Source of the DNA: Chryseobacterium pennipullorum
GTDB taxonomy: Bacteria > Bacteroidota > Bacteroidia > Flavobacteriales > Weeksellaceae
Assembly: GCF_003384725.1 (NCBI RefSeq)
Contig: NZ_QNVV01000002.1
Location: 186,001-250,000 of the forward strand
Length of the DNA stretch: 64,000 nt
Direction of reading: 5' to 3'
The notes under the pieces are model-generated. The model did no database searches. It saw only the letters and a list, made by a program, of their open reading frames with translations, and had not been told where the DNA came from. Positions within the stretch are counted from its first letter, which is position 1. Each line of letters begins with the position of its first letter. This document shows positions 1-8,086 of this stretch, in pieces. Both the position numbers and the translations under genes were made by a program.

Positions 1-134
1 TTCACAGGATGAAAAAGCTTCACCTTGTTCATCTGGCTATCGAAGATGTAAACGGTATCAACCGCTTTCTCCTGTCCCGAAAGAAAGCAGCCATAAGACG
101 ATAAAAGCAGTACTAAAGATCTTTTTATATTCAT
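1..134 (-). CDS. TonB-dependent outer-membrane receptor, probably cobalamin (BtuB-like), 5' end only
   Basis: Only the first 44 codons lie in the window; the gene continues beyond base 1. The start ATG at 134 follows an AAAAGGT stretch that can serve as ribosome site. The peptide begins with a basic N-terminus and a hydrophobic run (RSLVLLLSSYGCFLSGQ), a plausible Sec signal peptide. It continues with VDTVYIFDSQ, similar in position and character to a TonB box or plug start. The direct reason for calling a cobalamin receptor is the cobalamin riboswitch immediately upstream on the same strand. In Bacteroidota such switches commonly control BtuB-type receptors. The substrate is inferred from the riboswitch, not from the protein, so another cobalamin-regulated outer-membrane protein remains possible. 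Confidence 0.6.
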   Translation of the reverse strand, partial: MNIKRSLVLLLSSYGCFLSGQEKAVDTVYIFDSQMNKVKLFHPV

Positions 135-186
135 ACCTTTTTACTTTTCCACCGAAAGCAATATGTTTGTTTTTAGATTATAATTC

Positions 187-327
187 CGGCAGGTCTCCTG
201 ACTTTCGCTTTCTGCACCTTCCCGTGGATACAGTGGTTTATTACAGAAACTTGTGTGCGATTTACAGTTGCGGGGACAGTCCGGGATTTACACCCGGTTC
301 CCTTTTCATTCCAGCAGGCTGGAAACC
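187..327 (-). promoter_or_regulatory. Cobalamin (adenosylcobalamin-type) riboswitch
   Basis: Read on the minus strand, the element contains GGGAACCGGGTGTAAATCCC, then GACTGTCCCCGCAACTGTAA, and ends in the B12-box sequence GTCAGGAGACCTGCC (complement of 188-202). These are the conserved core blocks of the cobalamin riboswitch in the right order. A small hairpin CCAGCctgctGG-like arm lies at the 5' side (311-322). It sits about 55 bases upstream of the receptor start at 134 and should repress it when cobalamin is plentiful, by analogy with known members. The 5' boundary is approximate. Confidence 0.93.
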
Positions 328-433
328 AAAATTTTTGCAAAGATAGCTTTTTAAACGGACAAAAGATGAATGCCCTACCACATATATGCTCTTTCTATAC
401 CGGGACACAAGCCGCAGGAGGATACAGCATAAA

Positions 434-463
434 AAAGCTGCCTTCTTTTTTGGAGGCAGCTCT
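434..463 (-). terminator. Intrinsic terminator of the alkaline phosphatase gene
   Basis: AGCTGCCT (436-443) pairs with AGGCAGCT (454-461). On the minus strand the stem is followed by a run of T. It lies 25 bases past the stop of the upstream phosphatase gene. Confidence 0.75.
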
Positions 464-487
464 ATATAAATTATTTTTTTCACAAAA

Positions 488-2134
488 TTATTTTCCTATT
501 ACTTCTGTAATCGGATTCCCAACACTTCCGCTAGGGAACTGAATTTTCAGTAAAGAAGAAACAGTGGGGGCTATATCAGTCATATGATAGGCCTTATTGC
601 TTTCTCCGTGCTGAATTCCCCAACCCATAAAGATTAAAGGAATATGCGAATCATAGGAATTCCACACACTATGCGTAGTTCCGGTTTTAGAATATGGAGG
701 AAGCATAGAGTCGTGGGAAATCAGCTGAATATCGCCACTTCTCTGTCTGTTGATCCCGTTGATAATTCTCTGCTTAATCGGCTCCGGAATAGAGGATTCC
801 TGAACTTTATCTACAGACACGGCATACAGCACTGTTGGATCTTTTTCAAGCTCTTTTACGGTGAAGTTTCTCACATCATCCAGCTCAAGCTTACTGTCTG
901 CCAGTACCTTTCTGTCAAAATAGATCTGATAGTTATCCACTGCATTGATCAGCTTTTCAGCTCCGAATTTCTCCTTCAGCTTTTCATTGATATTCTTTTG
1001 AGTTCCTTCGCCGAAGAATCCTGTTGTGATTTTATGTTCTTTCAAGAATCCTACAGAATGGGCACCACCATGGTCAGCAGAAAGGAAAACAGTATACTGC
1101 CCCTTCCCTACTTTGGAATCAAGATAGTTGAAAAATGTAGCTAAATCCTGGTCCAGTCTGATATAAACATCTTCTACTTCGATAGAATTCGGCCCGAATT
1201 TATGCCCTGCATAATCGGTAGAAGCCAGGTTAATCGCCAAGAAGTCTGTAATTTGGTCTCCACCCAGTTTTTCACCTTCTACAGAAGCTTCTGCCATTTT
1301 CAAGGTCAGTGTATTTCCGAAAGGTGTATAACGGATATTGTCTTTTTTAGTTTGATAATCCTGCGCTAAATTGCTGTAAGGAAAAGTGGGTGTTTTGGCA
1401 CTTCCCAGTAATCCTTCCCACGAAGAATTATCCGGCGAGCTTTCCGTATACTGGTTGATAGGAAGCAGAGTATTCCACCCATTGGCAACCAGTTTTTCCG
1501 GTAAATTCTGAGCGTTGAATGATTTTACCCATTGCGGAAGATCATTCATATACCAGGTACTGGTGATAAAGTTCCCGGTACTGTCATCAAACCAGAAAGC
1601 TCCGTTTGGCGTATGACCTGCAGGAAGAATAGAAGCACGGTCTTTCAGGGACACCCCGATTACTTTCCCTTGGAAATTGGTTGCCAGTCTCAATTCATCA
1701 GTGACTGTCGTAGACCAAAGATTTTTTGGCGAATGGCTTCCCGTTCTGGTATTGGTGGTCCCTACCGGCTTAACGCTGTCGTCAGCGGTACAGTAAACAT
1801 CCTTACCTGTCTCTTTATCCGTCCAGTCGTTTCCGGCAATTCCGTGGATCGCGGGTACGGATCCTGTGTAAATACAGGTATGTCCCAGGGCCGTAATGGT
1901 GGGAACATAAGGAATGTGAACATTGTTTAAAGAATATCCAGTATTCAAAAGTCTTTTGAAACCGTCATTTCCATATTTATTATAAAAACGATAAAGGTAA
2001 TCCCAACGCATCTGATCTACGACCAGACCTACAACTAATTTTGGTCTTTCAAGCTGGGTGTTTTTGTTCTTCTGTGCATTGATTGTAACTACGGACAAGA
2101 AAGTAGCTGCCGCAATTGAAATATTCCTAAGCAT
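488..2134 (-). CDS. pafA: PafA-type phosphate-insensitive alkaline phosphatase
   Basis: Secreted or periplasmic metal-dependent phosphomonoesterase of the alkaline phosphatase superfamily, 548 residues, with a Sec signal peptide ending near INAQ (residue 20). D40 in VVDQMRWDY is the first metal ligand. T81 in PTITALGH is the expected nucleophile. N102 (GIAGNDW), K164 and R166 (LKDR) follow at the same spacing as the Thr, Asn, Lys, Arg set of Elizabethkingia PafA. Further metal ligands are visible in DYAGH, SADHGG and the late GTTHSVW. PafA enzymes release phosphate from organic esters even when phosphate is abundant. A TAAATTTG element (complement of 2158-2165) lies just upstream and could be the -7 box, though I found no good -33 partner. 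The gene stands alone with its own terminator. A related phosphodiesterase specificity cannot be fully excluded, but the KxR pair supports a monoesterase. Confidence 0.88.
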   Translation of the reverse strand: MLRNISIAAATFLSVVTINAQKNKNTQLERPKLVVGLVVDQMRWDYLYRFYNKYGNDGFKRLLNTGYSLNNVHIPYVPTITALGHTCIYTGSVPAIHGIAGNDWTDKETGKDVYCTADDSVKPVGTTNTRTGSHSPKNLWSTTVTDELRLATNFQGKVIGVSLKDRASILPAGHTPNGAFWFDDSTGNFITSTWYMNDLPQWVKSFNAQNLPEKLVANGWNTLLPINQYTESSPDNSSWEGLLGSAKTPTFPYSNLAQDYQTKKDNIRYTPFGNTLTLKMAEASVEGEKLGGDQITDFLAINLASTDYAGHKFGPNSIEVEDVYIRLDQDLATFFNYLDSKVGKGQYTVFLSADHGGAHSVGFLKEHKITTGFFGEGTQKNINEKLKEKFGAEKLINAVDNYQIYFDRKVLADSKLELDDVRNFTVKELEKDPTVLYAVSVDKVQESSIPEPIKQRIINGINRQRSGDIQLISHDSMLPPYSKTGTTHSVWNSYDSHIPLIFMGWGIQHGESNKAYHMTDIAPTVSSLLKIQFPSGSVGNPITEVIGK

Positions 2135-2419
2135 CCAAGTAAAATTTTATTGACCACAAATTTAAGGGTTTTGAAAGTTTTGGAGTATGAAATTTCATTT
2201 AATTTTGATTATTATGCAATTCATCAAGAATCCGGACTCATGCTGATCTTTAAAATTTCCAGAAAATATATATTCTTGCCTGACGCTTTTTTCTACGAGT
2301 GCGGTTCTGATGACAGATAAATATTATTTTATTTTAAATCCATACATTTAATTCCAAATTATCAATTATTATGATCTCGTGGAAGCCTCTACCAAAATCC
2401 AATGACCTAACACCTCCCT

Positions 2420-2956
2420 ATGGAAATAAGAAAACTGCATAAACTGACCACTGACCCGGGTTTAAAATGGGGACATAACGGCTATACAACAGACAAGATC
2501 TATTCAATATCCTCCATTGAATCGGCAGAAATCTTTGAGTTTATTTTAAAAGAAAAAACATACCCTTATACCAAAACCTGGGAAACAACCCCTGATGAGT
2601 TTGACGATCTCAATGCTGTCATTGAACAAGGAAATTCATTTGGTGCCTATGTGAATGGAGAATTGACCGGATGGATTATTTGCGAACATAGAACATGGAA
2701 TAACAGTTTTTATATTGAAAACATCCTGATCGACGAAAAACACAGGAGAGAGGGCATCGGGATCTTGCTGATAAAAAGTGCCGTTAAGGAAGCAAGGCAA
2801 TTAAACTGCCGCGTTATTGAACTGGAAACCCAGAATACCAATTATCCGGCTATTCAGTTTTACAGGAGAATGGGATTTAATCTCACAGGATTCAATACCA
2901 GATTATATGAAAATCCTGAAGAAACGGCCCTTTTCATGACTTTAGATCTTGATTGA
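2420..2956 (+). CDS. GNAT-family N-acetyltransferase
   Basis: 178-residue cytosolic protein of the Gcn5-related acetyltransferase fold, which transfers acetyl from acetyl-CoA to an amine. The acetyl-CoA motif is clear: ENILIDEKHRREGIGILLIK (about residues 105-124) with the R-x-x-G-I-G loop that grips the pyrophosphate. It is followed by VIELETQNTNYPAIQFYRRM and GF, the usual second half in which the Tyr often serves as general acid. The arrangement recalls the streptothricin- and aminoglycoside-type acetyltransferases as well as many housekeeping ones. The substrate is unknown. Nothing in the neighbourhood defines it: the next gene is convergent and there is no operon partner. Confidence 0.85.
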   Translation: MEIRKLHKLTTDPGLKWGHNGYTTDKIYSISSIESAEIFEFILKEKTYPYTKTWETTPDEFDDLNAVIEQGNSFGAYVNGELTGWIICEHRTWNNSFYIENILIDEKHRREGIGILLIKSAVKEARQLNCRVIELETQNTNYPAIQFYRRMGFNLTGFNTRLYENPEETALFMTLDLD

Positions 2957-3017
2957 GGTCAACCCACCCTAAAGATCAAAAGCTAAAGCCCACAACTGAA
3001 GAAAAAACTTCCAGCTG

Positions 3018-4370
3018 TTATTTTTCATTTTTTACCTTTGGAGTTACAGCCAGGCTTTCATTTCCGGAATTGCTTACCGCCTGTATGGCAAAGAAATAAT
3101 TATCTTTGGAGTAAGGCAGCTTTATCCTATTTTTTGTGGTAAAAAACTTCTTTTGCCACGTGGAAACATCTGTATCACGCATCAGAACGTAATAACCAGT
3201 TATATTTTCCCTAAATTTCGGTTTTTCCCAGGTAAGGGTTGTAAAATTGGTAAGCTGGTCCACCTCAATGCGCACCTCTTCCGGTTTCGCAGGTGCTTTG
3301 GCCAGATTCGCCAGTACAGCAATATTCACCCCCACATTTTTTTTGAAATACTCAAAATCCATAAACTCTGGTAAGTCACCATACTGTACTCCTTTTTCTT
3401 TACGTATATCCTGATGCTGGTGGTCATAATTTTCATTAAACTCTGTAAGTCTTACTGCCGGAAATCCTGCTTCAACAAATGGGGTATGGTCTCCTCCTCT
3501 TAAAAACCGGTCATTCCTGTAGATCATTTTCACCTGAAAATTATCAATATACCGTTCTCCGGTTTCTTTAATGTACCGCGCCAGCTGTCTGGCATCACCA
3601 TCATTTTCCAGCCCCATTGCACGAATACTGCGGGCATTCTTATCCAATTGATAATAGGGTAAACCTTCAGAGAAAACTCTCAGCTGATGGGTATTGGTCA
3701 GATTTGTTTCACTGGTGAGATGATTTCCGATCATGTCATTGTTCAGGAGCGCTTCAATTTGCCAGCCTTCATTTTTCGCTTTTTCTGCCAGCATTTTCGA
3801 ACCCAAAAGTCCCTGTTCTTCGCCTGAAAATGCCACCAAAACTATAGTCCCTGGAAATTTTGACCGGCTTAAAATCCTTGCACTTTCAATGAGACCGGCA
3901 ATTCCGCTTCCGTCATCGTTTGCTCCGGGAGCATTATCGTTAAAATTCATCACATTACTTACCCTTGAATCCAGATGACCACTCATCATAAACATCCTTT
4001 TATCTTGGGCATTGGTACCGTGGATAATGGCAATAACATTTCCCAAATCGGTAGGTCTGTCAATTCTCTTTCCATCCGGCTGAATAACATGTTTTTGTAT
4101 AAAAGCCTCCATTCTCCCGTTCGCATTTTTTGCATAATCGCTGAATTTCTTAAGGACCCAGTTTCTTGCTGCTCCAATGCCTCTTTCAGGATCCGTCGTG
4201 GAACTCATCGTATGCCTCGTCCCAAAACTTACCAGCTTATGGATATGAGATTTCAGGGAGTCTGCATGCACCTGAGAAATATAATTTACAATTTCGGTAT
4301 CCTGGTTAACGGTTTGCTGTGCGTGCCATGCGGCTGGAATGAAGAATAGAGTGAGGATTAATTTTTTCAT
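3018..4370 (-). CDS. Secreted M28-family zinc metallopeptidase with a C-terminal fibronectin-like domain
   Basis: The start at 4370 is chosen because it gives a clean signal peptide (MKKLILTLFFIPAAWHAQ); a longer frame from 4499 adds 43 residues without any such logic. The product is 450 residues. The M28 aminopeptidase core carries the di-zinc ligands H132 (SGHLDSR), D152 (PGANDDGSG), the catalytic pair E184-E185 (SGEEQG), a later Asp in LLNNDMIGN and a terminal His in the FNENYDHQHQ region. The last 90 or so residues (PEEVRIEVDQLTNF onward) look like a fibronectin type III beta-sandwich. It probably degrades peptides outside the inner membrane. It is divergent from the Crp/Fnr-type regulator, with 134 bases between the two starts. 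Exact peptide specificity is unknown. Confidence 0.88.
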   Translation of the reverse strand: MKKLILTLFFIPAAWHAQQTVNQDTEIVNYISQVHADSLKSHIHKLVSFGTRHTMSSTTDPERGIGAARNWVLKKFSDYAKNANGRMEAFIQKHVIQPDGKRIDRPTDLGNVIAIIHGTNAQDKRMFMMSGHLDSRVSNVMNFNDNAPGANDDGSGIAGLIESARILSRSKFPGTIVLVAFSGEEQGLLGSKMLAEKAKNEGWQIEALLNNDMIGNHLTSETNLTNTHQLRVFSEGLPYYQLDKNARSIRAMGLENDGDARQLARYIKETGERYIDNFQVKMIYRNDRFLRGGDHTPFVEAGFPAVRLTEFNENYDHQHQDIRKEKGVQYGDLPEFMDFEYFKKNVGVNIAVLANLAKAPAKPEEVRIEVDQLTNFTTLTWEKPKFRENITGYYVLMRDTDVSTWQKKFFTTKNRIKLPYSKDNYFFAIQAVSNSGNESLAVTPKVKNEK

Positions 4371-4504
4371 AACGTAATTAAGGTCATGTATGCAATTTAC
4401 TGATAATAATAACATCATAAACAAACCTTTTTTGCAAAAAAATGCCCATCTTTGAAATACTTTTTCCTGGTCTGGAAAAGCTTGTCTAACCATCAACATT
4501 CAGA

Positions 4505-5113
4505 ATGGAACAACTGTTACAATATATCAATTCCCTTACCTCCGTTTCCGATACAAGCTGGGCTTTGCTTCAGCCTGCACTTACCCAAAAAACATACAGA
4601 AAAAACGAACTGATGCTGCAGGAAGGTAAAATTTGCAACTCTTTATTTTATATCGATAAAGGATTCTGCAAAAGCTATTATGAAATAGAGGGAGTGATAA
4701 AAAATACCGGTTTTTTCTTTGAAAATGAAATTACGACCAATCTCAGCAGTTTTGGGACCGGAGAACCCTCAGCGTTCAACATCGTGGCCTGTGAGGAAGT
4801 ACATGCCGTTCTTTTTGATAAAGAAAGGTTATTTGATATTGCCCGAAAAGTTCATGAAATAGAAGCATTAGGGCGTCACTGCATCAGAAAGTTTGCCCTA
4901 AAGCAGGAAGAGTTTTCCAATCTTTTCAAACTATATTCCGCCCGGGAGAGACTGGAATACCTGGAAACTCAATATCCTGAAATGATACAACGGGTCCCGT
5001 TAACCCAGCTTGCCTCATTCCTTGGAGTAGCAAGGGAAACATTAAGCAGAATAAGAAAACGCAGAGTGACCCCATCATCACAGACCTCTTTACACCCAAA
5101 TAAAAATAGATGA
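4505..5113 (+). CDS. Crp/Fnr-family transcriptional regulator
   Basis: 202 residues. The N-terminal two thirds form a cyclic-nucleotide-binding-type beta-roll (RKNELMLQEGKICNSLFYID, then GFFFENEITTNLSSF). The C-terminal part has a winged helix-turn-helix whose recognition segment reads LTQLASFLGVARETLSRIRK (about residues 166-185), typical of this family. The roll lacks the classical Arg-Ser phosphate-binding signature of cAMP receptors and has no N-terminal Fnr cysteine cluster, so the signal is unknown. The stop overlaps the start of the next gene by four bases (ATGA), so the two are probably translated together. It may also control the divergent M28 peptidase gene. Confidence 0.85.
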   Translation: MEQLLQYINSLTSVSDTSWALLQPALTQKTYRKNELMLQEGKICNSLFYIDKGFCKSYYEIEGVIKNTGFFFENEITTNLSSFGTGEPSAFNIVACEEVHAVLFDKERLFDIARKVHEIEALGRHCIRKFALKQEEFSNLFKLYSARERLEYLETQYPEMIQRVPLTQLASFLGVARETLSRIRKRRVTPSSQTSLHPNKNR

Positions 5114-5661
5114 AAACATTAATCTGGAAGGGAATATATGATGAGTCCCTTGAATATTTCAATATTAAAAAGGATGATCAAAGGTATATTGCAGAATCCG
5201 AGATCACAGGCCGCTCTAAAGATAAGATCTATAGGGTACGCTATAATATCGTCATTGATGAAAACTGGACGGTTGCGGAATTTTCAATTGAATCTGAAAT
5301 CAATGGAGTGAAAGAGCAGCTGGCAGGGAAAAAACAGGACGAAGAATGGATAATAAACGGTACCCTCCATCAGGAATTTAACGGTTTTCAATATATTGAC
5401 ATTTCCGTGACACCTTTTACGAATACGTTGCCCATAAATCATCTAAAACTGACTGAAAACCGTCCACAGAAAATTAACGTTATTTATATTGATGTTCTGC
5501 ACCATCATTTTAAACCCGCTGTGCAACGCTATACCTGTTTAGCAACCGGCACCTATCTTTATGAAAATGTGGAAACCGATTTTAAATCCGAAATTTTAGT
5601 GGATGACATCGGACTCGTGATCAGTTACCCAGGATTGTTTGAAAGGATTGCAGAATTATAA
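5110..5661 (+). CDS. Putative glycolipid-binding (DUF1089-like) protein
   Basis: 183-residue cytosolic protein without signal peptide. It has the all-beta appearance of the family annotated as putative glycolipid-binding: an opening segment IWKGIYDESLEYFNI, a YRVRYNIVIDENWTV strand pair, WIINGTLHQEFNGFQYIDIS (the conserved W-x-x-x-G followed by D-I-S), then TPFTNTLPINHLKL. The family name reflects a structural resemblance and no reaction is known. It overlaps the stop of the upstream Crp/Fnr regulator gene by four bases, suggesting a linked function, possibly a ligand sensor or target of that regulator; this last point is inference. Confidence 0.7.
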   Translation: MKTLIWKGIYDESLEYFNIKKDDQRYIAESEITGRSKDKIYRVRYNIVIDENWTVAEFSIESEINGVKEQLAGKKQDEEWIINGTLHQEFNGFQYIDISVTPFTNTLPINHLKLTENRPQKINVIYIDVLHHHFKPAVQRYTCLATGTYLYENVETDFKSEILVDDIGLVISYPGLFERIAEL

Positions 5662-5696
5662 AAGAAATCCACTTCTTAAATACAGCTCAGAATAAA

Positions 5697-5966
5697 ATGA
5701 ATATTAATGAGATCAAAGAGTCAGCTCTTGCCTTCAAAGCTGGAAATAAACACGAACTAAGCCTCAAAATCAAGGAACTCAAGGATCTTGATATTCCTTT
5801 TTCAGGATGCGTTGCTTTCTTACAGTATAATCAGAAGATTTCCCTTTCGGAAGCGAGAAAACAGGCTCTTGACCTTAATATCTGGACACAGGAAGAAAGA
5901 GATTCTATTCATGGATCCTATCTTATGATGCTAAGTGAATTCCAGGAAGATGAAGATCAAAGTTAA
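5697..5966 (+). CDS. Small hypothetical protein, 89 residues
   Basis: I do not recognise the family. The product is 89 residues, mostly helical by composition, charged (NEIKESALAFKAGNKHELSLK) and acidic at the end (EFQEDEDQS), with one Cys and no signal peptide or membrane segment. It begins 35 bases after the glycolipid-binding-like gene and ends 17 bases before the DUF1963 gene, so it is probably part of that short operon. Coding is supported by the tight spacing, the same strand and a composition like its neighbours. Confidence 0.6.
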   Translation: MNINEIKESALAFKAGNKHELSLKIKELKDLDIPFSGCVAFLQYNQKISLSEARKQALDLNIWTQEERDSIHGSYLMMLSEFQEDEDQS

Positions 5967-5983
5967 CTTTAACCCCTTTAAAA

Positions 5984-6706
5984 ATGGACCCGAGAATACA
6001 AAAAATTAAAGAAAGAATAGAACGGCCTGCCACCGAGTTTTTTACCGGAGGGTTCAGGCCGCAAAATATATTGGAAGAATCATGGATAGGGCGTGTGTTT
6101 GCCTATACAAAGGATGAAGAAATTCCATTAGATCAGCAAGGCAATCCAATGATGCCCCTTCTGCAGCTTTATCTTCCAAATCAGCCATTTGTACCTGAAC
6201 AGATCAAAGATAAAAAGCTGATGACCGTTTTCATCTCGTACGACTTTCCGCAAACCTTCGAAAAAATGGGATCCAACTGGCTCATCAGGGAATATGATGA
6301 CCTGGAGGATATTGTCGTGAAGGATCTGAGAAGTTCAGCTTCCTATTTAAAACCTTTTCCAATGACTTCCAAACTGGTTCCTACAGATGCTCCATTATGG
6401 GATGGCGGCGGTATTGAGGATATCGATTATAGTCTGATTTCTGAAATCGTAAAACTGGAAAGGGAAGGCCTTTTTGACAGTTATTTCAAATTCACTGAAC
6501 ACAGCTACCGTACCAAATTGGGAGGATATCCCTCGTTTTGCCAGCCCGGCATCGGTTTCAAAGATGGATTCGGAAAAGGATTTGAATTTGTTTTCCAGGT
6601 TTCATCAGATGAAAAAGCTTGCTTGAATGTCATAGACAGCGGAAGCTTCATGTTTGCCAAAAATACTGAAACTGGGGAATGGAGTTTGTACTATGATTTT
6701 TTTTAA
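5984..6706 (+). CDS. DUF1963 (YwqG-like) protein
   Basis: 240-residue cytosolic protein. The region TKLGGYPSFCQ near residue 180 is the signature of the DUF1963/YwqG family, where a K-x-G-G-x-P-x-x-Q motif follows a block of beta strands. Other family-like parts are GNPMMPLLQLYLP (residues about 46-58) and the closing FEFVFQVSSDEKACLNVIDSGSFMF, cut here for length. No biochemical role is established for this family, which is often seen near toxin immunity or stress genes. It lies 17 bases downstream of the 89-residue gene and is the last clear member of the Crp/Fnr-led run. Confidence 0.75.
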   Translation: MDPRIQKIKERIERPATEFFTGGFRPQNILEESWIGRVFAYTKDEEIPLDQQGNPMMPLLQLYLPNQPFVPEQIKDKKLMTVFISYDFPQTFEKMGSNWLIREYDDLEDIVVKDLRSSASYLKPFPMTSKLVPTDAPLWDGGGIEDIDYSLISEIVKLEREGLFDSYFKFTEHSYRTKLGGYPSFCQPGIGFKDGFGKGFEFVFQVSSDEKACLNVIDSGSFMFAKNTETGEWSLYYDFF

Positions 6707-6758
6707 AACTAATGTGTATCGTAAGTAATAAACCGCATTCTTCAATTGTTATTAGTAT

Positions 6759-7676
6759 ATGAAAACAATGTTCCTTCTTCTCGTTTTATTTGTGTCTCTG
6801 ACTTTTGTTCCGGCTCAGACAAGGGGGTCAGAAGGCTTCTTCGAAACTTCAGACCATATCCAATTAAAATATAAGGTTTCCGGAACAGGCGAAACCTGTA
6901 TCTATGTTCCGGGAGGTCCCGGCCAGGGATACCCTTCTTTTGAGCTGATGGGTGGCAACAAGCTGGAAAAAAATATGCAGATGGTGTATATGGATCAGCG
7001 AGGTTCCGGAGAATCCGGAAAGTCTGATGATTATCACCTGGATAAAATGGTTCAAGACGTTGAAGAGCTCAGACAGCATCTGAAACTTGATAAAGTCTTT
7101 CTCCTTGCTCACTCTTTTGGTGGAATTATCGCGGTCAATTATGCAAAAAAATATCCACAGCATACCCGGGGACTGATTCTTGCCAATGTTACTTTACATT
7201 TTTTGAATGATGAGTCCGTAAAGGAACAGATTGACTATGGAAACAGTCTTCTGCAAACGAAAAGCAAAACCGTTTCCGGAGATAGCCTGGCTTCGGAACT
7301 TTCAAAAATCAGCAGTGCTTTAAGAAAGAAAAGAATCGGGTATAAGTTTCTTACCGAAGATATTGAAACAATAAAAAAGATGGATACCATTGATGCCCTG
7401 CATCCAAGGATCATCGATTTTGGTATGGCAGTCATTTCAAAACCTAAAGAATACCCTGAATATTATGCTGACTATGCTCCAATGACAAAAAACATTGATG
7501 TTCCAGTACTGATCATTACCGGTAAAAAAGATAAAGCAGTCGGAACCCAGCATTATAAAACGTTTCAGTTCCCTAAGCAGAGGGTGGTTGCTATCAATGG
7601 CGGACATCTGCTGTATTACGAAAAAAATAAGGAATTTGTGGATACCGTTTCCGGTTTTGTGAAGAATTTAAAGTGA
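6759..7676 (+). CDS. Secreted alpha/beta hydrolase, proline iminopeptidase-like (S33)
   Basis: 305 residues with a signal peptide ([20 protein letters not shown]). The fold is seen from the oxyanion loop [11 protein letters not shown] (about 50-60), the strand-turn [12 protein letters not shown], the nucleophile elbow [15 protein letters not shown] with Ser in A-H-S-F-G-G, an Asp in [10 protein letters not shown], and the catalytic His in [11 protein letters not shown] near the end. The DQRGSGxS motif is typical of proline iminopeptidases, but those usually have G-G-S-W-G at the elbow, so a different amide or ester substrate is possible. It starts 52 bases after the DUF1963 stop and may have its own promoter. 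Confidence 0.8.
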   Translation: MKTMFLLLVLFVSLTFVPAQTRGSEGFFETSDHIQLKYKVSGTGETCIYVPGGPGQGYPSFELMGGNKLEKNMQMVYMDQRGSGESGKSDDYHLDKMVQDVEELRQHLKLDKVFLLAHSFGGIIAVNYAKKYPQHTRGLILANVTLHFLNDESVKEQIDYGNSLLQTKSKTVSGDSLASELSKISSALRKKRIGYKFLTEDIETIKKMDTIDALHPRIIDFGMAVISKPKEYPEYYADYAPMTKNIDVPVLIITGKKDKAVGTQHYKTFQFPKQRVVAINGGHLLYYEKNKEFVDTVSGFVKNLK

Positions 7677-8016
7677 CATCCTTATCCTTAAGGCTCTGTT
7701 TATCATCATGGTATCTTTCTTGCCTATACTATTTGCCTTGAAGAAGAATACGTCAGTCCTGTCCGTTCAGGATACCCATATTCAAAAGGAACAGACTTCA
7801 GTCCGTTCACATGTAATGAAAGACGATCCACTGGCTTTAACCAAAACTTATGCATTCAAAGGAGTAATGAGTTTAAGGGACAGAAATATGAAGTTCATCA
7901 ACATGATATAGGTTAGATCAACATAAAATCACCGGATAGAATATTTTCACGCTATACTTTTTGTCTCAATATCCACTTACGTATATCACCTCTCACGGGT
8001 ATTGCATCATAAAAAC
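7677..8016. other. Intergenic stretch without a convincing gene
   Basis: Between the hydrolase stop and the malate dehydrogenase terminator. A 67-codon frame (7708-7911) exists on the plus strand, but it has no recognisable domain, no good ribosome site and unusual composition, so I do not call it. No structured RNA recognised. Confidence 0.5.
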
Positions 8017-8050
8017 AAACGTGGCTGTTTCAAATGAAACAGCCACGTTT
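8017..8050 (-). terminator. Intrinsic terminator of malate dehydrogenase gene
   Basis: A perfect 15-base stem (8017-8031 with 8036-8050) around the loop AAAT. On the minus strand it is followed by TGTTTTTA, fitting termination of the gene ending at 8087. It may act in both directions. Confidence 0.9.
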
Positions 8051-8086
8051 TATGTATGGTAATGCCAGCTTAAGACTGGACACAAA

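Noticed and set aside
255..542. Open frames on both strands between 255 and 542
   Set aside because: They run through the cobalamin riboswitch and the phosphatase terminator, with no domain and no start signal.
7708..7911. 67-codon frame after the hydrolase gene
   Set aside because: No family, poor ribosome site, odd composition; probably chance.
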